Source: Gemmatimonadota bacterium
GTDB lineage: Bacteria; 4572-55; J002
Length of the DNA stretch: 64,000 bases
Direction of reading: 5' to 3'
NCBI GenBank assembly: GCA_003697105.1
Contig: RFFQ01000173.1
Span: forward strand, 4,789 to 68,788
A program made the position numbers and the translations under genes. Position 1 is the first letter of the stretch. Every line of letters starts with the position of its first letter. The notes under the pieces were generated by a model, which saw only the letters and a program-made list of their open reading frames with translations, was not told where the DNA came from and ran no database searches. Shown one piece after another: positions 1-8,768 of the stretch.

Positions 1-1179
1 GGTGCGTTAGAACGGATGGACCCTACGTTGGAAGAAGCGGCACGAAGCTCTGGTGCCGGTATTTTCCGAGTCATGCGAGAAATCACCATCCCGTTGGTTT
101 CGCCCAGTATCGGAGCAGGTGCGGTACTGGTCTTTATCACATCTGCCGCCAATTTTGGTATCCCAGCTTTGATTGGAATGGAAGGACGTGTATTTGTTTT
201 GACAACCCGGATTGTTTATTACATCGAAAAAGGTGGCTTTACCGGTATTCAGGAAGCGACAAGTCTTTCGGTACTTTTGGTTTTAACGGCATCGATTGCC
301 CTATTTATTAATCGCTGGTATCTGGGAAAGCGAAACTATTCCATTATTGCCGGTAAAAGCACCACTCCCATGCAAACCAAATTGGGTAAATTTCGGATTC
401 CGCTCTTTTTGCTCTGTTCTGCTTTTGTGCTTATCACGGTTGTTGCACCGATTACCGTGATCTTTATGATTTCACTGTTGAAAGCATTCGGGATTAAGTT
501 CGCTTTGGGTAATTTGACACTTGCGAATTATGAGTGGATTTTATTTAAATCGGCGTACACGAAAGCATCAATTTTTAATAGTTTTGTGTTGGCGTCTTCT
601 GCGGCAACGATTCTGGTGTTGATCGGCTCTGTTATCGCTTATATTTTGGTTAAAACCAACGTCAAAGGCAGACAATTCCTTGATTTTCTGGCGAATTTAC
701 CCTATTCTATTCCGGGAACCGTTGTTGCGATTGCCATGATCTTAGCCTTTTCCGGAAAATACGGTATTGCCATTTATAACACCGCCTGGATTCTGCTGGT
801 GGCATATGTTGTGCGTTATATGGGCTTTGCGGTTAAAGCATTAACTGCCTCCCTAGAGCAGGTTCATGGATCATTGGAGGAAGCCGCCCGGATTTCCGGA
901 GCGTCTTGGTTACAGACATTTCGCACCGTGATTCTCCCCTTAGTCCGGCCCGGAATTATTGCCGCCTGGTTCTTAACCTTTATGCCCATTTTGCGAGAAC
1001 TAACCATGTCGATTTTGCTTTACGGACCCAATACCCGTACCATTGGGGTTGCCATTTTTGAGCTTCAAGATGGTGGAAATTATTGCACCTCAGCCGCGTT
1101 AGCCAGTTTAGTTTTGATGCTCATTATTGGTGGCAAAGTCATTATCAACCGGTTGTCCGGTGGAAAATTTAATATTTAG
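1..1179 (+). CDS. Iron-type ABC transporter permease, two fused permease domains (5' end cut by window)
   Basis: Inner-membrane permease of an Fe(3+)/thiamine-type ABC importer (FbpB/ThiP family by resemblance). The reading frame is open from base 1 (GALER before the first Met at base 16), so the start lies outside the window. Two permease units are fused: the EAA coupling loop appears first near the cut end (EEAARSSGA) and again near codon 297 (LEEAARISGA). Each loop is followed by the I-x-LPLV/P segment that docks on the ATPase, and hydrophobic helices lie between and after them. A single chain with two permease halves is typical of FbpB-like transporters. The ATPase gene follows after about 10 bases, so the two form an operon; the substrate-binding protein would be expected upstream. 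Iron as substrate is inferred from family resemblance only. Confidence 0.88.
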   Translation, partial: GALERMDPTLEEAARSSGAGIFRVMREITIPLVSPSIGAGAVLVFITSAANFGIPALIGMEGRVFVLTTRIVYYIEKGGFTGIQEATSLSVLLVLTASIALFINRWYLGKRNYSIIAGKSTTPMQTKLGKFRIPLFLLCSAFVLITVVAPITVIFMISLLKAFGIKFALGNLTLANYEWILFKSAYTKASIFNSFVLASSAATILVLIGSVIAYILVKTNVKGRQFLDFLANLPYSIPGTVVAIAMILAFSGKYGIAIYNTAWILLVAYVVRYMGFAVKALTASLEQVHGSLEEAARISGASWLQTFRTVILPLVRPGIIAAWFLTFMPILRELTMSILLYGPNTRTIGVAIFELQDGGNYCTSAALASLVLMLIIGGKVIINRLSGGKFNI

Positions 1180-1189
1180 GGGTTGAGTG

Positions 1190-2239
1190 ATGTCTCAGGT
1201 GATATTTGAACATGTCTATAAATCATTTGATGGAAATACCTATGCGGTCAACGATATGCATGTGCAGATTGAGGATGGTGAATTTGTCTCCTTTCTGGGA
1301 CCCTCTGGCTGTGGGAAAACAACCTCTCTTCGGATGATTGCCGGGTTTATGAACCCCACAAAAGGTAAAATCTACATTGGTGACCGGGTGGTGTCAGACC
1401 CAGAGCACGGTACTCTTTTACCCCCAGAAACGCGACGTATCGGTATGGTATTTCAATCGTATGCCGTTTGGCCGCACATGAATGTCTTTAAAAATGTTGC
1501 TTATCCCCTGAAGATTCAAAAAGTAAGTCGGACAGACATCCAAAAGCGCGTGAGACTTGCCCTCGAAATGGTACATTTGGAGGGTATGGAAACGCGTTTC
1601 CCCCACCAACTCTCCGGTGGACAACAACAACGGGTTGCCCTTGCGCGTGCTCTCGTAATGGAACCGGAAGTGCTGCTCCTCGATGAACCGTTGAGTAATC
1701 TGGATGCTAAACTCCGAGAAAAAATGCGGTTTGAAATCAAAGAATTACAGAGCCGAATCCATGTGACGGTCATCTATGTCACCCACGATCAGGCTGAAGC
1801 TATGGCAATGTCCGACCGAATTGTGGTGATGAACAAAGGCGTAACGCATCAAATTGGCTCGCCACGCCAAATATACGAAACACCGGCAGATGATTTTGTG
1901 GCAGGGTTTATCGGCTTAACCAATTTTATGAAATGTGAAATCATCGATCAACATAGAGTTCGCTTGCCCAATGGGGCGGAAATTGAGCCGGCGGTTGCCA
2001 CAGACCAACAAGGGGAAGCGCTACTTTCAGTCCGTCCTGAAAAAATCTATTTGGTCAAGAACGGGGGTGACTTGCAAGGTACTGTCAAGCGCCGCACATA
2101 TCTAGGTAATGTCCTGGATTATTTGGTTGATGTGGATGGTACCGATATTCGAGTGAGTAGCGAACCGCACATCATTTTTAATGAAGGTGATACGGTCGGT
2201 CTAGACATTAAACGGTGTGTGGTGTTCAATATGAAATAA
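1190..2239 (+). CDS. ABC transporter ATP-binding protein (FbpC/PotA-like)
   Basis: ATPase of the importer whose permease is immediately upstream. Visible motifs are Walker [10 protein letters not shown] (residues about 37-45), Q-loop FQSYAVWP (about 89-96), signature LSGGQQQRV (about 141-149), Walker B LLLDEP (about 162-167) and the switch histidine in YVTHDQAEA. After the nucleotide-binding domain (about 230 residues) a C-terminal TOBE-like extension of about 110 residues follows, as in iron and polyamine importers. An in-frame GTG lies directly before the ATG at 1190; I chose the ATG, with the purine-rich AGGGGTTGAG upstream as ribosome-binding site. The substrate cannot be fixed from sequence: iron is favoured because the permease halves are fused. 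Confidence 0.9.
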   Translation: MSQVIFEHVYKSFDGNTYAVNDMHVQIEDGEFVSFLGPSGCGKTTSLRMIAGFMNPTKGKIYIGDRVVSDPEHGTLLPPETRRIGMVFQSYAVWPHMNVFKNVAYPLKIQKVSRTDIQKRVRLALEMVHLEGMETRFPHQLSGGQQQRVALARALVMEPEVLLLDEPLSNLDAKLREKMRFEIKELQSRIHVTVIYVTHDQAEAMAMSDRIVVMNKGVTHQIGSPRQIYETPADDFVAGFIGLTNFMKCEIIDQHRVRLPNGAEIEPAVATDQQGEALLSVRPEKIYLVKNGGDLQGTVKRRTYLGNVLDYLVDVDGTDIRVSSEPHIIFNEGDTVGLDIKRCVVFNMK

Positions 2240-2297
2240 CACGCTCCTTCCTATTCTTTCCTTCTTCATTACCCATCTTCTAACTTCCTTCTTTTAA
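2240..2297 (+). other. Pyrimidine-rich leader between ABC ATPase and menC
   Basis: The 58-base gap is strikingly rich in C and T on the coding strand, with repeated CTTCC and TTCTT units and few G residues. No Shine-Dalgarno motif precedes the menC ATG, and no stem-loop terminator or TTGACA-type promoter is visible. How menC is initiated is therefore unclear. Confidence 0.6.
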
Positions 2298-3344
2298 ATG
2301 AATCTGACGAAAATCGACCTGTTTCGGTATTCAATCCCGTTTATACGTCCGTTGCAACTTCTCGGAACATGCCATACCCACCGTACGGGCTTGATCTTAC
2401 AGATATGGGATGATGCCAATCAGTGGGGATGGGGGGAAATCGCACCATTTCCCGGTTTGCATCCGGAAACACTGGCTGAGGCCCAAAACCAACTCATAAA
2501 ATGGATGCAAGCACCGGATAATACAGAAGATAGCGCCTTGTATCCAACGGTACGGTTCGGAGTAGAAAGCGCCCGATGGCACCTGAATGCCCGCCGGCAC
2601 GGTACATCTATGGCTCGGTGGATTCAACCGGATGCTTCATCCCGTATCTATATCAATGGGCTAATTACACTCTCTGATGATATTGAACCCAAAGTAAGCG
2701 ATTTATTATCTGCCGGTTACCGTTCCATTAAAATGAAAGTCGGGCAACTCCCGCTTCAGGAGGACATTGCCCGGGTAAAACAGGTTGGCCTCTGCTTACA
2801 AGGACGGGCGACCCTCCGGCTAGATGCCAATCGAGCGTGGACATTTGACCAAGCAATTGAATTTATGCGCGGGATTGACCCCGTTCCGGTGGAATATATC
2901 GAAGAACCGCTGATCGACCCCACTTTATTACCAAAATTTGCCAAAAAGACTGCTGTTCCCGTTGCACTCGATGAAAGTCTGTTGAACATAACTAGCTTGA
3001 ATGACATCCCTTATTTAGATACGGCTGCGGTGATCATTATCAAACCGAGTGTGGTCGGTGGAATTGCTAAAACCCTTGATTTTTTTCGCATCGCGCGGGA
3101 TCGGGGAATACAGGTCGTTATCAGCAGTGCGTTCCATACCAGTGTGGGTCTAGCGGCGGAAGCAAACCTTGCCGCTTGCCTGCAAACGAACATCCCGATG
3201 GGGTTGGATACCTCCAAATGGTTGCAAACGGATGTTTTACTGGCACGGTTTATATCCAATCAAGGTTGTCTTGATCTGGCGAATATCAATTGTTATAATC
3301 TTTTGAATTTGGACGTATTAGAGGAGATTTCGTGCCGAAACTAG
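2298..3344 (+). CDS. menC: o-Succinylbenzoate synthase (enolase superfamily)
   Basis: Dehydrates SHCHC to o-succinylbenzoate in classical menaquinone biosynthesis. The enolase-superfamily barrel motifs are all present: KMKVG (catalytic Lys147), LDAN (metal ligand Asp176), IEEPL (Glu202/203), ALDES (Asp225) and IIIKPS (Lys249). The N-terminal capping segment carries IPFIRPL and GLIL as in MenC proteins. Length, 348 residues, is typical. Dipeptide epimerases share the fold but carry a C-terminal DxD motif that I do not see, and a menF homologue occurs in the same window (41201-42487), so MenC is preferred. It heads the shikimate operon and overlaps aroE by 13 bases. The start lacks a clear ribosome-binding site. 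Confidence 0.82.
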   Translation: MNLTKIDLFRYSIPFIRPLQLLGTCHTHRTGLILQIWDDANQWGWGEIAPFPGLHPETLAEAQNQLIKWMQAPDNTEDSALYPTVRFGVESARWHLNARRHGTSMARWIQPDASSRIYINGLITLSDDIEPKVSDLLSAGYRSIKMKVGQLPLQEDIARVKQVGLCLQGRATLRLDANRAWTFDQAIEFMRGIDPVPVEYIEEPLIDPTLLPKFAKKTAVPVALDESLLNITSLNDIPYLDTAAVIIIKPSVVGGIAKTLDFFRIARDRGIQVVISSAFHTSVGLAAEANLAACLQTNIPMGLDTSKWLQTDVLLARFISNQGCLDLANINCYNLLNLDVLEEISCRN

Positions 3345-4132
3345 CTGTTATCGGTGACCCCATTGAACACAGCTTGAGTCCAGTCATGTTCAATGCGGCA
3401 TTTCAGGTATTAGGATGGCTGGATTGGACGTACGAAAAAATTCAGGTGAAACCCTCTGAATTAAAATCACTGTTACCTAAATTAAAATCAGAGGGTTATA
3501 TCGGATTAAACGTCACGATCCCCCACAAACAAGCCATGTTGAACTTCTTTGAACCGGATACCCCAGCCCGGGCAATCGGCGGGATCAATGCGGTTGATCT
3601 TCGTACCCATACCGGCACCAACACCGATTGGGTCGGGCTTATAGATGACTTACGTGCCCATTCCATCAAATTAAAAGGACAACGCATCCTCATTGTGGGG
3701 GCGGGCGGTGCCGCACGGGCGGCAATTTATGGATTGTACCAGACCGGTGCTCATATCAGCGTTTTTAACCGTACCCCGGAACGTCTGAATGCTGTGATCC
3801 ATGATTTTCCATTCATTACTCCCGAAACATCTTTAAACAGCTTACAGAATTATCAAGTGATTCTCAATTGTACACCGGTGGGAATGTACCCCCATGTGGA
3901 TGAATCCCCCATTCCTCCCCCATTCAGAATCCCGAAATCAACTGTGGTGTATGACCTGATCTATCGACCCCGCCAAACCAAACTGATGCGCCTCGCTGCC
4001 GCTCAAGGATGCCGCGTGATTGGCGGCTTCGGGATGCTGATCCGCCAAGGTGCCGCCGCATTTGAGTGGTGGACAGGACAACCGGCGCCGTTGGAAGTCA
4101 TGCGCATGGCAGTGGAGAAGGAGTTGGCATGA
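3332..4132 (+). CDS. aroE: Shikimate dehydrogenase (NADP+)
   Basis: Reduces 3-dehydroshikimate to shikimate. The N-terminal substrate-binding domain shows GDPIEHSLSP and NVTIPHK, with the catalytic Lys; NTDW supplies the partner Asp. The NADP-binding fold begins at VGAGGAARA, followed by NRTPER, a typical NADP-selective loop. Near the C-terminus GMLIRQGA is the family signature. Length, 266 residues, is normal. The start is GTG, inside the last codons of menC. The stop overlaps the aroC start in an ATGA arrangement, so translation is probably coupled. Confidence 0.95.
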   Translation: MPKLAVIGDPIEHSLSPVMFNAAFQVLGWLDWTYEKIQVKPSELKSLLPKLKSEGYIGLNVTIPHKQAMLNFFEPDTPARAIGGINAVDLRTHTGTNTDWVGLIDDLRAHSIKLKGQRILIVGAGGAARAAIYGLYQTGAHISVFNRTPERLNAVIHDFPFITPETSLNSLQNYQVILNCTPVGMYPHVDESPIPPPFRIPKSTVVYDLIYRPRQTKLMRLAAAQGCRVIGGFGMLIRQGAAAFEWWTGQPAPLEVMRMAVEKELA

Positions 4133-5301
4133 TTCGATTTTTGACTGCCGGAGAGAGCCACGGACCTGAACTGACCGCGATTGTTGAAGGCATTCCGGCG
4201 GGATTGCCACTCGATGTCAGCGCGATTAATCAGGAGTTAGCCCGCCGGCAAAAGGGATACGGTAGTGGTGGACGAATGCGTATTGAACACGATACCGTAC
4301 GGATTTCTGCTGGAGCGATGGGCGGCAAAACGACCGGCGCACCCCTCGCGTTGCACATCCCAAATCGAGATTTTAAGAACTGGCACGATAAAGAAATTCC
4401 CCCGATGACCATTCCCCGTCCGGGGCATGCGGATTTAACCGGCGCTATCAAGTATGGATATACCGATTTACGGTTAGCGTTAGAGCGAGCCAGTGCCCGA
4501 GAAACCGCTTTACGAGTAGCTGTGGGCGCCATCACCAAACAATTTTTAGCCCAATTGGGGATACAGACCGGGGGTTATGTTGTGCAAATTGGGCGCGTAA
4601 CGGCGGGGATGGACCCCAACCTGCCGTTTACCAACCGGTTTCATCTAGCGGAAAAAAATACAGTACGTTGCCCCGATGAATCTGTGGTCAAAGCGATGGA
4701 AAATGAAATCCGAGCGGTAAAAAAAGCGGGGGATACCGTGGGTGGAATCATCGAGGTTGTAGCGCTGAACGTACCACCGGGCATCGGCAGTTATGTTCAG
4801 TGGGATCGCCGGTTGGAAGGCATGATCGCGCAAGCTATGTTGAGTATTCCGGCAATGAAAGGTGTGGAAATTGGTCCCGGCTTTGAAAATGCCGGTAAAT
4901 GGGGCAGTGATGTCCATGACGCAATCCTGTTGAAGCCCAACCAACATTTGGGACGAAAAACCAATCGCGCCGGTGGAGTTGAAGGTGGAATTTCTACTGG
5001 AGAGCCGCTTCTCGTGCGGGTTGCCATGAAACCCATTGCGACGGTTCTCAAAGGGTTCGATTCGGTCGATTTAGCCACCGGACTACCCGCAAAAACCGTT
5101 TATGAACGGAGTGATTTTTGTGCCGTACCCCGGGCCGTACCCATTGTAGAAGCCATGCTTGCCATCGTGCTAACAAACGCTCTCCTCGAAAAACTCGGCG
5201 GGGATAGCATGGCGGAAATAAAGCCCCGTTTTGAAGCCCTACGGCGGGCATACGTGCCCGATTTGCCAATGGATAATGTCCCTTGGAGATTTGACTATTG
5301 A
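4129..5301 (+). CDS. aroC: Chorismate synthase
   Basis: Converts EPSP to chorismate with reduced FMN, the last step of the shikimate pathway. Family signatures: GESHGPEL at the N-terminus, RRQKGYGSGGRM, a long central RxSARETA segment, and a C-terminal region with RSDFCAVPRAVPIVEAM. Length is 390 residues. The frame stays open upstream, but the ATG at 4129 overlapping the aroE stop (ATGA) gives the family-standard MIRFLTAGES start, so the extra 21 residues are rejected. The stop TGA overlaps the TTG start of aroK. Confidence 0.96.
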   Translation: MIRFLTAGESHGPELTAIVEGIPAGLPLDVSAINQELARRQKGYGSGGRMRIEHDTVRISAGAMGGKTTGAPLALHIPNRDFKNWHDKEIPPMTIPRPGHADLTGAIKYGYTDLRLALERASARETALRVAVGAITKQFLAQLGIQTGGYVVQIGRVTAGMDPNLPFTNRFHLAEKNTVRCPDESVVKAMENEIRAVKKAGDTVGGIIEVVALNVPPGIGSYVQWDRRLEGMIAQAMLSIPAMKGVEIGPGFENAGKWGSDVHDAILLKPNQHLGRKTNRAGGVEGGISTGEPLLVRVAMKPIATVLKGFDSVDLATGLPAKTVYERSDFCAVPRAVPIVEAMLAIVLTNALLEKLGGDSMAEIKPRFEALRRAYVPDLPMDNVPWRFDY

Positions 5302-5792
5302 ATAATATCATTCTGACCGGATTTATGGGCACGGGCAAAACCACGGTGGGTAAGCTCGTCGCGAAAATGCTACAATGGTCGTTTATCGATTTGGATCATG
5401 CGATTGAACAACAGCGCGGAATGACCATCCACCAGATTTTTGAGCGATATGGCGAAGCCGCTTTTCGTTCCGCTGAAAACCGGTTTTGCCAATACCTCCT
5501 TCACTGTTCCCAAACGGTGATCGCCACTGGCGGAGGCACCATCCTCGATCCAGAAAACCGGTGCAATTTAGAAAAAACCGGTCTGTTGATCGCTCTCTTT
5601 GCCGACCCTTCCGAGATCGCGCGACGGCTACCAACCGCATCCGGTCGCCCGCTGTTTCAGGGGGACTGGCAAAAATTGTATGCGGAACGGTTGCCAGTGT
5701 ACCGTGACCTCGCGCATCAAATTGAAACCACCGGAAAAACACCTGCCCGTGTAGCACAGGAGGTTATCACGCTGTGGCAACACTTCCGGTAA
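5298..5792 (+). CDS. aroK: Shikimate kinase
   Basis: Phosphorylates shikimate at the 3-position using ATP. P-loop GFMGTGKTT lies at residues 8-16; IDLDHAIE supplies the substrate and Mg contacts; FRSAENRF and ATGGGT are the shikimate-binding RxxE and GGG motifs; the lid arginine lies in ASGRPLF. Length, 164 residues, is typical. TTG start, overlapping the aroC stop by four bases, gives MNNIILTGFMG, the expected N-terminus. The gene overlaps aroB by 19 bases. Confidence 0.95.
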   Translation: MNNIILTGFMGTGKTTVGKLVAKMLQWSFIDLDHAIEQQRGMTIHQIFERYGEAAFRSAENRFCQYLLHCSQTVIATGGGTILDPENRCNLEKTGLLIALFADPSEIARRLPTASGRPLFQGDWQKLYAERLPVYRDLAHQIETTGKTPARVAQEVITLWQHFR

Positions 5793-6835
5793 AAACACCA
5801 ACCGGTAGGTATGAGATTATCATCCAGCGAGGCATTTTGGATGATATTTCGGCACAAGTGGACATCACGTGCCCTCATGTTGTGGTCACCAATACGACCC
5901 TTGCCGGCTTGTACCAAACAAAACTAAAGACGGCATTACCGCAGGCAACATGGGTCGTTCTGCCGGATGGTGAACGCTACAAAACACTTGATACGCTCCG
6001 TTCCGTATATCCCCAATTTTTAGCCGCCGGGTTAGACCGCTCCGGTGTGGTGATTGCCTTTGGTGGTGGTGTTATTATTGATTTGGCGGGTTTCGCGGCG
6101 GCGACATTCATGCGGGGAGTGCGGTTTGTGCCAGTCCCGACCAGTTTGCTGGCGATGGTTGATGCGAGTGTCGGGGGTAAAGTGGGTGTGGATTTACCGG
6201 AAGGTAAAAATTTGGTCGGGGCGTTCAAACAGCCGGAACGGGTGCTGATCGACCCCAACGTCCTACAAACTTTACCGGAAGCGGAGTATCAAAACGGTAT
6301 GGCTGAGGTGATCAAGCATCATTTAATTGCCAATTTTGGCGTGCCGCTTTCTGTATTTATGCAAGATTTAGAGCAGGCGATTGCTCAAGCAGTACAGGTT
6401 AAAGTGAACATTGTTGAGCAAGACCCCTTTGAGCGTGGCATCCGAATGTACCTCAATTTAGGGCATACCTTTGCTCATGCCATTGAGCAGGTTAGCCAGT
6501 ACCGGATTCCACATGGTCGAGCGGTTGGAGTGGGTTTACGTTTAGCGGCGGAGTTGTCATTCCAGGAAGGATGGTGTCACCGGAATCTAGTTGATCAGGT
6601 GACTGGCTGGGTGCGAGACGCCGGATTGCCGACCCACTTGAACGGGCTTGACGCTCATCACCTTTATGCGGCGATGTTCCGGGACAAAAAGAAAACCGCA
6701 AACACTTTACGCTTTGTTTTGTTAAAGGATATTGGACAACCTGTTATTGTAGAAGGTGTTGATAAATCTAGTGTTATTCAGGTATGGGAGACCTTGCATG
6801 ACGCGGCTGTTAGTTCTACACGGACCAAACCTTAA
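5774..6835 (+). CDS. aroB: 3-Dehydroquinate synthase
   Basis: Cyclises DAHP to 3-dehydroquinate in an NAD- and metal-dependent reaction, the first committed step represented in this operon. Key features: PDGERYKT, the glycine-rich NAD segment FGGGVIIDLAGF, PTSLLAMVDASVGGKVGVD, GMAEVIKH, and NLGHTFAHAIE with a metal-binding His. Length, 353 residues, is normal. The start is GTG at 5774 within the end of aroK. The gene ends 38 bases inside aroQ, an unusually long overlap for this otherwise 4- to 19-base-overlapping operon. Confidence 0.95.
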   Translation: MATLPVKTPTGRYEIIIQRGILDDISAQVDITCPHVVVTNTTLAGLYQTKLKTALPQATWVVLPDGERYKTLDTLRSVYPQFLAAGLDRSGVVIAFGGGVIIDLAGFAAATFMRGVRFVPVPTSLLAMVDASVGGKVGVDLPEGKNLVGAFKQPERVLIDPNVLQTLPEAEYQNGMAEVIKHHLIANFGVPLSVFMQDLEQAIAQAVQVKVNIVEQDPFERGIRMYLNLGHTFAHAIEQVSQYRIPHGRAVGVGLRLAAELSFQEGWCHRNLVDQVTGWVRDAGLPTHLNGLDAHHLYAAMFRDKKKTANTLRFVLLKDIGQPVIVEGVDKSSVIQVWETLHDAAVSSTRTKP

Positions 6836-7238
6836 TCGATTGGGTTTACGTGAAACCGATATTTACGGAACGCTGACTCTTGATCAGATTAATGATCGTC
6901 TCCGGCAGTATGCGGCGGCGAAAGGGATTTCGGTTCATCCCGTTCAATCGAACCATGAAGGCGAATTAATCGATCAACTGCATCATGCCCAGACAACTTA
7001 TCAAGGTGTGGTGTTCAATCCGGCGGGTTACACGCACACGTCGGTAGCCTTGCGGGATGCCGTCGCGGCCATTGACTTACCGGTAGTTGAAGTACATTTG
7101 TCAAACATTTCTGGGCGGGAGGATTTCCGGCGCGTTTCGCTGATTGCGCCTGTCTGTGCGGGTCAAATCAGCGGGTTTGGCTGGCGGAGCTATCTACTGG
7201 GTATTGAGGCGGTGTTGGGATGTCTTCATGAGGGGTGA
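6798..7238 (+). CDS. aroQ: 3-Dehydroquinate dehydratase, type II
   Basis: Converts 3-dehydroquinate to 3-dehydroshikimate. Type II signatures: LHGPNLNRLGLRE (with the downstream Tyr of DIYGT as catalytic base candidate), QSNHEGELID, FNPAGYTHTSVALRDA and EVHLSNISGREDFR. Length is 146 residues, as expected for the dodecameric enzyme. The ATG at 6798 sits inside aroB; the longer open frame from 6756 would add an unsupported N-terminus. The 3' end overlaps the convergent small gene at 7226-7414 by 13 bases. Confidence 0.95.
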   Translation: MTRLLVLHGPNLNRLGLRETDIYGTLTLDQINDRLRQYAAAKGISVHPVQSNHEGELIDQLHHAQTTYQGVVFNPAGYTHTSVALRDAVAAIDLPVVEVHLSNISGREDFRRVSLIAPVCAGQISGFGWRSYLLGIEAVLGCLHEG

Positions 7239-7414
7239 GGTGCTCCGTAATCTTCGAGCCGTTTTTTGACCTTGCTCACATTCTTGGCATCGATCAGAAT
7301 GTGATAGTTTTCTGCTTTTAGCTCCCATTTTTTCAGTATTTTATCTTTGGCGATGATTTGCAACAACTCGCGGCTCGTTTTCTCAGGGATAGGGCGGGGC
7401 TTACGGTATTTCAA
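7226..7414 (-). CDS. Small basic hypothetical protein downstream of cytochrome c
   Basis: A 62-residue, lysine-rich soluble protein that I do not recognise. It begins with a TTG inside the last codons of the cytochrome c gene (14-base overlap) and ends inside the 3' end of aroQ on the other strand. The C-terminal half (NYHILIDAKNVSKVKKRLEDYG) reads like a beta strand plus amphipathic helix, as in a small alpha/beta fold. No other start is available and no good ribosome-binding site is seen, so expression would depend on coupling to the cytochrome gene. It may be real, but this is the weakest protein call in the region. Confidence 0.5.
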   Translation of the reverse strand: MKYRKPRPIPEKTSRELLQIIAKDKILKKWELKAENYHILIDAKNVSKVKKRLEDYGAPHPS

Positions 7415-8360
7415 ATTTTTCTACGGCATGATCCACCGGTTTTAGGGTTCGTAAATAGGCGTAGATTGCACCTAAATCGGCTTCGGTCATCCCCGCATAC
7501 ATTACCCACGGCATGGGGGTGTTGAACACTTCCGCGGGAAGTTGTTGGTTTTCCGGAAGTTCATATTTTTTGAACTGCTGGATAAACTGAGCGCGCGTCC
7601 AACCCCCGATACCGGTTTTTTCATGCGGTGTAATATTTGCCCCGCGTGCAACCTGACCATTGGAGAGTGCGATCTCAAATCCACCGGCAAACTCCATCCC
7701 CGGTACCATCTGTCCTTTTTCCTGCGGGGTGTGGCAAATAATGCACCCGCCGATTGTTGCCAGATATTTGCCATACGCGATGCTGTCGGATTCCGCCGGT
7801 TTGGGCTGGAAATTTGCCGGTTGCGGTATTGTGCGCACGATCAAATTCAGCGGGAATTTGAGCTGGGAACGCGGTACCGCGTTCTCAATCGGCTTCAATG
7901 TTTTGATGTAGGCTAAAATTGAATATAAATCTTCTTGATCCATGTGGGCATAAAGCCGGTAGGGCATGAGTGGAAAGAGTGGTTCACCATTTTTATCAAC
8001 ACCCTCCGAAACCGCTCGCAACAATTCACCATCCGTCCAATCCCCGAGTGCCGCTGGGGTAATATTGGGTGCGTAGAGCCTTCCGACTTCCGGAAAAAGC
8101 TCGCCTCCCTGACCTTCGGTTCCGGCAATCGGCGGTCCTCCATAAAAGTCCCAATTTCGCTTTGAGTGACAATCAATACAGACCGTAACATGGTTTGCCA
8201 GATACGCTCCACGGGCGAGTCGCTCCGGGGTGATCTCGATGGTAATCTCCGCGGGTGGGCTGACTTTAGGAAACGCGGTAAACAGGAATACCACCATACC
8301 GACAGCCCCCAAAATAGCAAGTAGGACTAAACTCCCGATCAGTTTCAGAATGAGTTTCAT
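7401..8360 (-). CDS. Membrane-anchored diheme c-type cytochrome
   Basis: Electron-transfer protein with an N-terminal hydrophobic anchor or uncleaved signal (residues about 6-28) and two cytochrome c domains facing the periplasm. Heme-attachment motifs are CIDCH at residues 61-65 and CIICH at 206-210. Candidate distal Met ligands lie in LMPYRLYAHM (first domain) and TPMPWVMYAGM (second). The two halves share the YSILAYIKTLKP / GAIYAYLRTLKP ending, so the protein is an internal duplication. Length is 319 residues. A GGAG site lies six bases before the ATG, and a TTGACA-17-TAATAA promoter is found about 170 bases upstream (8527-8555). The partner oxidoreductase is not in the window. Confidence 0.88.
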   Translation of the reverse strand: MKLILKLIGSLVLLAILGAVGMVVFLFTAFPKVSPPAEITIEITPERLARGAYLANHVTVCIDCHSKRNWDFYGGPPIAGTEGQGGELFPEVGRLYAPNITPAALGDWTDGELLRAVSEGVDKNGEPLFPLMPYRLYAHMDQEDLYSILAYIKTLKPIENAVPRSQLKFPLNLIVRTIPQPANFQPKPAESDSIAYGKYLATIGGCIICHTPQEKGQMVPGMEFAGGFEIALSNGQVARGANITPHEKTGIGGWTRAQFIQQFKKYELPENQQLPAEVFNTPMPWVMYAGMTEADLGAIYAYLRTLKPVDHAVEKFEIP

Positions 8361-8526
8361 GTGTTCTCCTCACAACTGGATATGTAAAAAATGGGTTAGA
8401 GCTATTATCTATATTTGGAGCATATTCCTATTATTCCGGTATATAATTTGTTCTCAATTGATTTTATTACAGACAAAAGCCGTGTTTTTTTGATTTTGTA
8501 ATCTAAGTAATATCAAGAACTTACAT

Positions 8527-8555
8527 TTATTAAGCGAATAGCAGGATATTGTCAA
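8527..8555 (-). promoter_or_regulatory. Predicted sigma-70 promoter for cytochrome c
   Basis: On the minus strand, TTGACA (8550-8555) and TAATAA (8527-8532) are separated by 17 bases. It faces the cytochrome gene and is divergent from the promoter at 8576-8604; only about 20 bases separate the two -35 boxes, so a shared regulator is possible. Confidence 0.65.
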
Positions 8556-8575
8556 GTAAAATATGACTTAACCTG

Positions 8576-8604
8576 TTGACAAAAAATATGCTTTCGCGTA
8601 CAAT
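8576..8604 (+). promoter_or_regulatory. Predicted sigma-70 promoter for the LamG/ASH repeat protein
   Basis: TTGACA (8576-8581), 17-base spacer, TACAAT (8599-8604): close to the sigma-70 consensus. The inferred leader to the ATG at 8769 is about 155 bases and ends in a strong AGGAGG site. Confidence 0.75.
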
Positions 8605-8768
8605 GCAAAATTACCCAATACCTTTATGGGTTCTTCGGTAATTTTGGTAGGAGCGGGTTACGCCACGGGTAATTGGTTCGGTTGTGAAAATATCCCCCGT
8701 GTTTTCAGGTACATTCCCCAAAATATCAGGAGAGCTACTGTATCCACATATCATTAGGAGGTCAAGTC

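Larger units (their letters stand above)
8361..8768. other. Divergent intergenic region, 408 bases
   Basis: AT-rich region between the cytochrome c gene and the large repeat protein. It holds two back-to-back predicted promoters (8527-8555 minus, 8576-8604 plus) and long leaders on both sides, roughly 150-170 bases each. I see no coding frame with a credible start and no riboswitch that I can name. Confidence 0.6.

Noticed and set aside
7913-8320. A 135-residue minus-strand frame overlapping cytochrome c
   Set aside because: Same strand, different frame from the diheme cytochrome; no family features.
8605-8760. Possible riboswitch in the leader of the LamG/ASH gene
   Set aside because: The leader is long, but I could not match any known riboswitch core or build a stable nested fold.
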